Assembly: GCA_023391015.1 (NCBI GenBank)
Contig: JAEWBT010000128.1
Coordinates: forward strand, 1-24,098
Reading direction: 5' to 3'
DNA: 24,098 bases
DNA from: Bacteroidota bacterium
Lineage (GTDB): Bacteria; Bacteroidota; Bacteroidia; Chitinophagales; Chitinophagaceae
Program-made: the position numbers and the translations under genes
The notes under the pieces: generated by a model
What the model was told of the DNA's origin: nothing
Databases searched by the model: none
What the model saw: the letters and a program-made list of their open reading frames with translations, nothing else
In this document: piece after piece, positions 7,868-13,147 of the stretch
Position numbering within the stretch: position 1 is the first letter of the stretch
Layout: each line of letters begins with the position of its first letter

Positions 7868-8722
7868 TTAATAACGCTCTTTGCCGGCGTAGCGTTTGCC
7901 AAAGTGAATGGCGGCGTACACGTTGAGGAAAAACGACCGTGGCTCTTTGATCGCCATGATTTCCACCGGCTTGAAATAATACTCTGCCGAAACGCCGGTT
8001 TCCAGCGCCGTAACGCGCTTTTTATTGTTGGCAAAATCAAACCGCAAGGCCGTTTTGTAGTGCAGGCCGGGATTGATCTTGATTTCTTTGAGTCCCTCAG
8101 CAAACGGTCCTTTGCCGGTTACGCGGGCCGCGTCCAGAAAGTCGCCAGCCGTGGCTTCTTCGTATTTTATCGGGCCATTGCCGGAAGAAAAATTGCCGGT
8201 TACGTAATAAGGCTTTACCAACCCAACGGCCAGGCCACCGCCATTGACCCAATGAATGGAAACAGTGCCGCTTTCCGGTTTTCCGGCAATCAGTTTCCGG
8301 AAATTGGCCCCCAGCTTTACGGCGTAAAAATTAGCCACCTTCCCATACGTGTAACCCTGCGAGCGGGAACCTTGATTGGGGTCGCTGGAGGAGGAACTTT
8401 TCAGTTCGTTGGGGCTGAAATGTTCCGTAAACTCCAAGCTGTAGGAGCGAATGTTGTAGAACATGTTTGCCTTCTCACCGCTTTCCTCGGTGCGCACGCT
8501 ACCCCGTTCCAACAGCACACTGTAACCGTCGGAGTTAATCTGCAAACCGCCGGAAAACTCCTGGTTAATCGGCTTCGGGCGGGGCTTGCGCTTGACAATT
8601 GGTTTTGGTTTTGGCGGAACGATAACCCGAACGGAATCGGTAACGACGGCAGACTGCGCCCGTCCGGTTGCCGGCAAAGACAAAAAGACAGTCGCGAGCA
8701 AGGACAGAAAAAGTGGACGCAT
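7868..8722 (-). CDS. exported protein of unknown function, possibly outer-membrane
   Basis: I do not recognise a characterised family. The 284 residues begin with a signal peptide ending near G-R-A-Q-S (about residue 24). A Pro/Lys/Arg-rich linker (residues about 36-52, P-K-P-I-V-K-R-K-P-R-P-K-P) follows. The remainder alternates aromatic and polar residues in beta-strand style, with G-G-G-L-A-V-G-L-V-K-P-Y-Y near the middle and a last strand V-Y-A-A-I-H-F-G-K. That layout suits a periplasmic or outer-membrane beta-rich protein with a peptidoglycan-facing basic linker, but this is inference. A Ser-rich loop (S-S-S-S-S-D-P) lies near residue 110. It sits 21 bases upstream of lipA and is divergent from the OsmC gene. 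A near-consensus -7 box (TATTTTAG, 8728-8735 on this strand) lies just before the ATG. Confidence 0.8.
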   Translation of the reverse strand: MRPLFLSLLATVFLSLPATGRAQSAVVTDSVRVIVPPKPKPIVKRKPRPKPINQEFSGGLQINSDGYSVLLERGSVRTEESGEKANMFYNIRSYSLEFTEHFSPNELKSSSSSDPNQGSRSQGYTYGKVANFYAVKLGANFRKLIAGKPESGTVSIHWVNGGGLAVGLVKPYYVTGNFSSGNGPIKYEEATAGDFLDAARVTGKGPFAEGLKEIKINPGLHYKTALRFDFANNKKRVTALETGVSAEYYFKPVEIMAIKEPRSFFLNVYAAIHFGKRYAGKERY

Positions 8723-8755
8723 GACTGCTAAAATAACACTTTTATGCCTTCAAAG

Positions 8756-8783
8756 TTGAAGCCCCTTTAAAAAGGGTAATTTG
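8756..8783 (+). promoter_or_regulatory. OsmC promoter with a CCCTTT/AAAGGG dyad in its spacer
   Basis: TTG (8756-8758) and TAATTTG (8777-8783) are 18 bases apart and form a plausible weak Bacteroidota promoter. The spacer ends in the perfect dyad CCCTTT-AA-AAAGGG (8763-8776), which abuts the -7 element and is a candidate operator. A single TTTCCGGAAA (8793-8802) then sits between the promoter and the ATG at 8806. Confidence 0.4.
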
Positions 8784-8805
8784 CGCGTAAAATTTCCGGA
8801 AAAAC

Positions 8806-9228
8806 ATGACTGCAACTGTTGTTTACCAAGGCGACCTGCGCACCGCAGCTACCCACCTGCAATCGGGCACCCAAATCCTCACCGACGCACCTACCGACAA
8901 CCATGGCAAGGGCGAAGCCTTCTCCCCCACCGACCTGGTGGCCACAGCGCTCGCGTCGTGCATGGCCACGATTATGGGTATTGCAGCAAAAACGCACGGC
9001 ATCGCGCTGGAAGGCACCCGCTTTGAGGTTACCAAGAAAATGGTTTCCGACCCGCGGCGCATCGGCGAGATTGTAGTGGCGGTACATTACCCGGAAAACC
9101 TTTCGCTTTCCCCCAAAGAAAAAACCATTCTGGAAAAGGCGGCAATGGGATGTCCGGTTTTGGAGAGCCTGCACCCCGACTGCAAAAAAACGATTTCATT
9201 TCACGGTGGCGGGAACGGCGTTACGTAA
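8806..9228 (+). CDS. OsmC-family peroxiredoxin-like protein
   Basis: Members of this family reduce organic hydroperoxides with a pair of reactive cysteines in the cytoplasm. The 140-residue length is typical. The conserved cysteines are C52, in T-A-L-A-S-C-M-A-T, and C116, in M-G-C-P-V-L-E-S, and the fold signature F-S-P-T-D-L-V-A precedes the first. It is closer to the short OsmC/YhfA-like branch than to Ohr, so peroxide activity is likely but not certain. The ATG at 8806 is directly preceded by a TTTCCGGAAA copy. The 3' end overlaps the convergent DUF2851 gene by 33 bases, so the two transcripts are complementary at their ends. Confidence 0.9.
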   Translation: MTATVVYQGDLRTAATHLQSGTQILTDAPTDNHGKGEAFSPTDLVATALASCMATIMGIAAKTHGIALEGTRFEVTKKMVSDPRRIGEIVVAVHYPENLSLSPKEKTILEKAAMGCPVLESLHPDCKKTISFHGGGNGVT

Positions 9229-10485
9229 AATTTTGAGTCCGACAGCGCAGTTCAGGCAGTCTTTCTGGCTGCAATAATGGTTGTAAAGTTCCAGCATCCC
9301 CTGCGCTTCCGAGGCGTTCCGGGGCTTCCAGCCGGTGCTCGTAAAATGGGCAATGAGGCTGTTTTGCTCTGGCGGCAGACTGTCTAAAAACGCCTCGGCC
9401 TTTTCCCGCTCGGCGGCGTTTCCGGAATGGGCGGCGCGCAGGTATTTCAACGGGGCCAGCACGTTCACCACCAGGTTTTCGGCGCTGCTTTTGCCCAAGG
9501 TTTTTTCCTGCGGGTCGTGCGTTTTGCCTTCCTTAAAAGTGCTGTGCGAATGCCAAAAATCGCTGACCGGAACCTGCAACTGCGCCACGGCTTCTTTGGC
9601 ATCGGCAATGTCTAAAAGGCTTGAGAGCCGGTCGCCGAGGCGGTGCAACAGCGAGGCCAACTGCGCCAGGCGTATGGTGGGAAAATTGGCCGGGCGCATC
9701 CGCAAAAACTTCCACTCGTGGGCTGCCAATGGTTGCAGCGAATATTTGTGTTGAAGATAGCCGTACTCCGCCCGGAGTGTTTGCACGTATGGGTCGGTGC
9801 CATCATCGGGTAGCAAGCCGGATTGGCCAAACAGCAAGGCTTCCAGTCTGGGGAGGCTGTCGCGGTTTTTTATCAGGATGGAAAGGGGCGTCTGGCGGGC
9901 GAGGTGCTCAAAGGGCGCGGCGTTTACTTTAAAACCCATCCCGGCAGCGAGACGCTCATAGAGCAAGCCGGAAAAATCGCCGTGGAGTGCGTCCAGACGG
10001 ACTTCATACTCGGCAAAACGGCGCTCCCACCGCTGCGACAGCATCCGCGTAAGCCACGAACTTTTAATGATTTCGGAAACCTGCTGGTGCTGATGGGCGC
10101 AGGGCAAAGACGCGACGGTGCCCAGTAAATCAGCGTATTTGCACGCCACTTCTTCCGGAATATGCGGCCTCAAAACCAACACCGGAACGCCCGGTGCGGC
10201 ATCTGGCACATCGTCTTCCAAAACGACGTGGAGAATCACGCTTTTGTAGGCTTCGTCGGTGCTATGATCGTGTTTAATCCAGTCGCTGCTGCGCAGGTGC
10301 ATTTCCACCGCACCGGCCAGGAGCGTGTCGCCGATGCGGATTTTGGCAGCGGAAAAGTCCGGGCCGGAGTGGCGGTTCAGTACGCCCGGATGCACAACGG
10401 TAACCAGCTCGCCGGCCGTGGTTTGAAGGCTACCAGGACGGTACAGGCTGTGTTGCCAGATGAATTGCAGCAAGTCTTCCTTCAT
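9196..10485 (-). CDS. DUF2851 family protein
   Basis: This 429-residue protein matches the Bacteroidota DUF2851 family, whose function is unknown. The recognisable N-terminal region runs L-Q-F-I-W-Q-H-S-L-Y, then V-V-H-P-G-x-L-N-x-x-S-G-P-D-F-x-x-A-K-I-R-I-G, then A-G-A-V-E-M-H-L-R-S-S-D-W. The conserved D, E and H residues here resemble a metal-dependent nuclease-like core, but that is only my impression. The C-terminal part has C-N-H-Y-C-S-Q-K-D-C-L-N-C-style clustered cysteines near residues 408-419. No signal peptide or membrane segment is seen, so it should be cytoplasmic. A near-consensus -7 box (TAAATTTC on this strand, 10491-10498) lies just upstream of the ATG. Confidence 0.85.
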   Translation of the reverse strand: MKEDLLQFIWQHSLYRPGSLQTTAGELVTVVHPGVLNRHSGPDFSAAKIRIGDTLLAGAVEMHLRSSDWIKHDHSTDEAYKSVILHVVLEDDVPDAAPGVPVLVLRPHIPEEVACKYADLLGTVASLPCAHQHQQVSEIIKSSWLTRMLSQRWERRFAEYEVRLDALHGDFSGLLYERLAAGMGFKVNAAPFEHLARQTPLSILIKNRDSLPRLEALLFGQSGLLPDDGTDPYVQTLRAEYGYLQHKYSLQPLAAHEWKFLRMRPANFPTIRLAQLASLLHRLGDRLSSLLDIADAKEAVAQLQVPVSDFWHSHSTFKEGKTHDPQEKTLGKSSAENLVVNVLAPLKYLRAAHSGNAAEREKAEAFLDSLPPEQNSLIAHFTSTGWKPRNASEAQGMLELYNHYCSQKDCLNCAVGLKILRNAVPATVK

Positions 10486-10528
10486 AAGGGGAAATTTACG
10501 GAATTAAATTTCAAAGACCAGGTTTGAT

Positions 10529-10611
10529 GGAACACGGATGACACAGGCTCAAACGGATAACTACTGATTTCCATCCGTGCTTATCCGTAAAAATCCGTTT
10601 TATCCGCGTTC
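10529..10611. repeat. ATCCGT-rich palindromic intergenic repeat
   Basis: The stretch carries ACGGAT or ATCCG six times. The left half has ACGGATGACAC and ACGGATAAC. The right half has CATCCGTGC, TATCCGTAA, AATCCGTTT and TATCCGCG. Its outer ends are GGAACACGGAT and ATCCGCGTTC, so the whole is an imperfect long inverted repeat. It fills nearly the entire gap between the DUF2851 start and the end of the FAH-family gene. It resembles non-coding repeats seen widely in bacterial genomes. Confidence 0.6.
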
Positions 10612-10614
10612 AAT

Positions 10615-11226
10615 TTACGCTATTTGCACTTCAAAGACTGTTTCTCCTTCTAAAAAACCCTTTAAAACATCACCGCTTTTCACCGGGCCAACGCCTTCGG
10701 GCGTTCCGGTAAAAATGCAGTCGCCGGGCTGGAGTGCGAAGTAGCGGGAGGCGAACGCAATGATTTCCGGTACCGGAAACAGCATATCGGCGGTGTGACC
10801 CAATTGTACTGCTTTGCCATTTTTATCCAGAGTAAAACGCGTGTCTTTCAGGTCGCCGAAGTCGGCTGTTTTCCGGAAATCGCCCACTGCTGCCGAACCG
10901 TCAAAAGCCTTGGCAAGCTCCCAAGGCAGGCTTTTCTTTTTAAGGCTTTCCTGCACGTCGCGTGCCGTAAAGTCAATGCCGAGCGTAACGCCGTCTATAT
11001 AATCCAGCGCGTCGGCAGCCGGAATATTCTTTCCTTTCCGCCCAATGCGCACCACCAGTTCGCACTCGTAATGCAGGTCGTTGGTAAATTCCGGAATTTT
11101 TAGGGTTCCGCCTTTGGGCAGCAACGCGGTTTCGGGTTTGAGGAAGATAACCGGCTGGTCGGGAACGGCGTTTTGGAGTTCGGCGGCGTGCTTTGCGTAA
11201 TTGCGGCCGATACAGATGATTTTCAT
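10615..11226 (-). CDS. fumarylacetoacetate hydrolase (FAH) family protein
   Basis: This is a 203-residue, single-domain FAH-fold enzyme. The fold binds Mg2+ or Mn2+ and cleaves or decarboxylates C-C bonds in 2-oxo acids (acylpyruvase, oxaloacetate decarboxylase and similar). Metal ligands are visible as E54-C-E56 (in H-Y-E-C-E-L-V-V-R-I-G) and Asp85 (in G-I-D-F-T-A-R-D). The C-terminal T-G-T-P-E-G-V-G loop is present. The start M-K-I-I-C-I-G-R-N-Y at 11226 is the family N-terminus. A longer frame to 11295 would overlap the divergent thioesterase and was rejected. The substrate cannot be told from sequence. A 16-bp variant of the window's palindrome lies inside it. Confidence 0.88.
   Translation of the reverse strand: MKIICIGRNYAKHAAELQNAVPDQPVIFLKPETALLPKGGTLKIPEFTNDLHYECELVVRIGRKGKNIPAADALDYIDGVTLGIDFTARDVQESLKKKSLPWELAKAFDGSAAVGDFRKTADFGDLKDTRFTLDKNGKAVQLGHTADMLFPVPEIIAFASRYFALQPGDCIFTGTPEGVGPVKSGDVLKGFLEGETVFEVQIA
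10764..10779. repeat. 16-bp palindrome TTTCCGGTACCGGAAA
   Basis: This is a perfect 16-base palindrome inside the FAH-family gene. It reads as a TTTCCGGAAA site expanded at its centre, with each half-site kept whole. It is the only such variant I found. Confidence 0.6.
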
Positions 11227-11255
11227 CGTGTTTTTTTGCAGAAAATTTTTCTCTT

Positions 11256-11687
11256 TTGAAGCGCGTAAAAATAACCTTTCCGGATTCGCCGCCACTGGCC
11301 ACTTTTGATTTTCCGCTGCGCATCGCCGATATCAACTACGGCGGCCACCTGGGCAACGACCGCATCCTGACGCTGGCCCACGAGGCGCGGGCGCAAACCC
11401 TGGTGCAGTATGGGTTTTCGGAGATGGACAGCGGCGGTCACAGCCTCATTATGGCCGACGCAGAAATTGCGTTTCGCGCAGAAGCTTTTTACGGCGACAC
11501 GCTTCAGATTTCGGTTTTTAGTGGCGATGCTTCAGCCAAAGGTTTTTCCTTGTATTACCGGATGGAAAAGGAAGGCGAATCCCCTATTGTGGTGGCCGAG
11601 GTGCGTACCGGGATGGTGGCCTTTGACTATACCCATAGAAAAGTGGTTTCTTTATCGGAGGATTTCCGGAAAAAATTGCGTTTGTAA
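11256..11687 (+). CDS. hotdog-fold acyl-CoA thioesterase
   Basis: This 143-residue protein belongs to the 4HBT thioesterase group, which hydrolyses acyl-CoA thioesters in the cytoplasm. The signature is in residues 22-45: R-I-A-D25-I-N-Y-G-G-H31-L-G-N-D-R and then A-H-E-A-R. Asp25 stands at the catalytic acid position of the 4HBT family. No ATG lies upstream of this motif in frame, so translation probably starts at the TTG at 11256. Only 29 bases separate it from the divergent FAH-family start, and promoters must therefore overlap the genes. The last codons (E-D-F-R-K-K) include a TTTCCGGAAA copy at 11663. The substrate is unknown. Confidence 0.82.
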   Translation: MKRVKITFPDSPPLATFDFPLRIADINYGGHLGNDRILTLAHEARAQTLVQYGFSEMDSGGHSLIMADAEIAFRAEAFYGDTLQISVFSGDASAKGFSLYYRMEKEGESPIVVAEVRTGMVAFDYTHRKVVSLSEDFRKKLRL

Positions 11688-11712
11688 GAAAAGAATCCGC
11701 TTCCTATCTTCG
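11681..11712 (+). promoter_or_regulatory. promoter of tRNA-Met
   Basis: TTTG at 11681-11684 and TATCTTCG at 11705-11712 are 20 bases apart, which is the optimal Bacteroidota spacing, with one mismatch in the -7 box. It overlaps the end of the thioesterase gene and leaves a leader of about 25-30 bases before the tRNA. That leader contains TTCCGGAA (11720-11727) and GTCCGGAA. Confidence 0.55.
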
Positions 11713-11744
11713 CGGCCCGTTCCGGAAAAAGTCCGGAATATCCT

Positions 11745-11818
11745 GGCGAGGTAGCTCAGTTGGTTAGAGCACAGGATTCATAACCCTGAGGTCACGGGTT
11801 CAACTCCCGTCCTCGCTA
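11745..11818 (+). tRNA. tRNA-Met (CAT)
   Basis: A full cloverleaf is present. Acceptor GGCGAGG (11745-11751) pairs with CCTCGCT, with one G-U. The D-arm is GCTC..GAGC, the anticodon loop TTCATAA has CAT at 11779-11781, and the T-arm is ACGGG-TTCAACT-CCCGT. CCA is not encoded. Initiator identity is unlikely because the three G-C pairs of an initiator anticodon stem are lacking. Elongator Met is preferred over Ile (lysidine-modified CAT). Confidence 0.92.
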
Positions 11819-11825
11819 CAACCCC

Positions 11826-11865
11826 AAAGCCGAAAGCCTTGAATTTCAAGCCTTTCGGCTTTTTT
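11826..11865 (+). terminator. rho-independent terminator of tRNA-Met
   Basis: The stem AAAGCCGAAAG (11826-11836) pairs with CTTTCGGCTTT (11852-11862) around an inner CTTG/CAAG stem, with a T-run to 11865. It starts eight bases after the tRNA. Confidence 0.88.
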
Positions 11866-11893
11866 CTTGCGCATGGTTTTCCGGAAATACACG

Positions 11894-11928
11894 CCTGCCG
11901 GGCAGGGTTTTTGAGCGCTTCAGAAGCG
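11894..11928. repeat. two small hairpins upstream of the cyanophycinase gene
   Basis: CCTGC-CGG-GCAGG (11894-11906) is followed by GTTTTT, and CGCTT-CAG-AAGCG (11916-11928) follows that. They resemble fragments of the dispersed element at 3731 and 6801 (CCTGCC/GGCAGGG, ACTTCAGAAGC) and may be a decayed third copy. The first could also be a weak terminator. Confidence 0.35.
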
Positions 11929-11950
11929 TTTCTTAAATGTTCTGACCGCT

Positions 11951-12826
11951 ATGGACCCCAAGAAAAACCCTTACAGTCATTGTACCGTGCCCAACGGCTG
12001 CCTCGTGATTGTAGGCGGCGCCGAGCAAAAAGAAGGCAGCAAAAATCCGGACGACCGAAAGCCCTTGGGTGCGGAATGCCCCGTGCTGGCTGCTTTTGTG
12101 GAAAATTGCCCTAAGAAACACCCGCATATAGAGCTCATTTCCACCGCCAGCAGCGCAGATGTACAGGAAGGATTTAAAGCTTATAAAACCACTTTTATGA
12201 AATACGGCGCACGCGATGTGGGTCATATTCACCACAACAGCCGCGGGGAAGTAAACGATGAGGCACTGCGGGAACGCATCCGGAAGGCAGATGCGGTTTT
12301 CATGACCGGTGGCGATCAGCTCCGGCTCACGTCTATCTACGGCGGCACGCCCTTCCTCACCGACCTCAAGGAAGCGTATATGTTCAACAAACTGACCGTT
12401 GGCGGCACGAGTGCAGGTGCTATGGCGCTTTCCACGCCCATGATTTTTGCCGGTGCCGGTGAACGGGAAATGGTGGCTGCCGGCGTGAAGGTGACCACCG
12501 GACTGGAGTTTCTGAAAGATGTTTGTATTGACACGCATTTTGTACACCGTGGCCGGTTTGTGCGCATGGCGCAGGTAATTGCCACCAATCCGGCCAGCAT
12601 TGGCATTGGCATTGAGGAAGACACCACTATTATTGTGACAAAAGGCCTGAACGGAAAAGTGGTTGGCAGTGGCGTGGTGATTATGATCGATGGCGTCCGG
12701 AGCCATTCCAGCAACATCCTGGAGTTTAACGAAGAGAAAAAGCTGACGATCCGCGACCTGGATGTTTCTATTCTGGCCGAGGGCGAAACCTTTGAAATCC
12801 CACAGCGCAACCCGCCCCACCGGTGA
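11951..12826 (+). CDS. cphB: cyanophycinase (S51 peptidase family)
   Basis: This serine exopeptidase degrades cyanophycin (multi-L-arginyl-poly-L-aspartate) to beta-Asp-Arg dipeptides. The 291-residue length fits the family. Visible features are the N-terminal L-V-I-V-G-G-A-E strand, F-M-T-G-G-D-Q, and the nucleophile elbow G-G-T-S154-A-G-A. D-T-H-F-V-x-R-G-R and the late block G-I-G-I-E-E-D-T follow. There is no signal peptide, so it should act in the cytoplasm. Cyanophycin synthetase (cphA) and isoaspartyl dipeptidase often sit beside cyanophycinase genes, but neither is in this window. Either the pathway is split across the genome or the enzyme works on another beta-aspartyl substrate. A single TTTCCGGAAA followed by a long T-run lies 14 bases after the stop. 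Confidence 0.9.
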   Translation: MDPKKNPYSHCTVPNGCLVIVGGAEQKEGSKNPDDRKPLGAECPVLAAFVENCPKKHPHIELISTASSADVQEGFKAYKTTFMKYGARDVGHIHHNSRGEVNDEALRERIRKADAVFMTGGDQLRLTSIYGGTPFLTDLKEAYMFNKLTVGGTSAGAMALSTPMIFAGAGEREMVAAGVKVTTGLEFLKDVCIDTHFVHRGRFVRMAQVIATNPASIGIGIEEDTTIIVTKGLNGKVVGSGVVIMIDGVRSHSSNILEFNEEKKLTIRDLDVSILAEGETFEIPQRNPPHR

Positions 12827-12929
12827 TCTTGGGATGTATTTTCCGGAAATTTCTTTTTTTTTGGGAGCGGTGCGCGGAAGTAAAATGCCTCTCAAACGTC
12901 CACGAAGTCCGTTCTTTGCACCGAATGCC

Positions 12930-13074
12930 ACCCACGAGGCGTTCCTCCGAAACGCGGCTGGTGTAAAACCTGTTTTCTACCCACGAAGCGTTCCTCTGGA
13001 ACGCGGATCGCCTGAATACCTTTCTACCCACGAGGCGTTCCTCCGGAACGCGGTTGGCGTAAAACATATTTTCT
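12930..13074. repeat. three tandem 47-49 bp units with a GCGTTCC hairpin
   Basis: Units start at 12930, 12979 and 13026, each opening with ACCCACGARGCG. Each holds a hairpin, GCGTTCC-TCY-GRAACGC, that is perfect in units 2 and 3 and has one mismatch in unit 1. The tail GTAAAAC..TTTTCT is shared by units 1 and 3, and unit 2 has a different middle. A degenerate piece (CCACGAAGTCCGTTC) lies near 12900. The array fills most of the 321-base gap 12827-13147. No coding frame or unique spacer is seen. Confidence 0.75.
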
Positions 13075-13120
13075 GCTACTTTTTTATGGGCATAAGCCTT
13101 TTTTGCTGGTTGCAGGCATT

Positions 13121-13128
13121 TACTTTCG
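13121..13128 (+). promoter_or_regulatory. possible -7 box of the T9SS cargo gene
   Basis: TACTTTCG (TAnnTTCG) ends 19 bases before the GTG start at 13148. The nearest upstream TTTG (13102-13105) is only 15 bases away, so the -33 element is uncertain. Confidence 0.35.
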
Positions 13129-13147
13129 CACGTTAAAAGAATCAGGC

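Noticed and set aside
7841..8731. 296-codon plus-strand frame opposite the exported protein
   Set aside because: The minus-strand frame has a signal peptide and fits upstream of lipA, whereas the plus-strand frame lacks any recognisable feature.
10615..11295. Longer FAH-family protein starting at 11295
   Set aside because: The extra 23 residues precede the conserved start M-K-I-I-C-I-G-R-N-Y and would overlap the divergent thioesterase gene.
11745..11818. Initiator tRNA or Ile-CAT tRNA
   Set aside because: The anticodon stem lacks the three G-C pairs of initiator tRNA. The overall sequence looks like elongator Met, although the Ile-lysidine form cannot be fully excluded by eye.
12930..13074. 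Possible CRISPR array
   Set aside because: Only three units occur, the shared part includes the hairpin and tail, units abut without unique 30-base spacers, and no cas genes are present.
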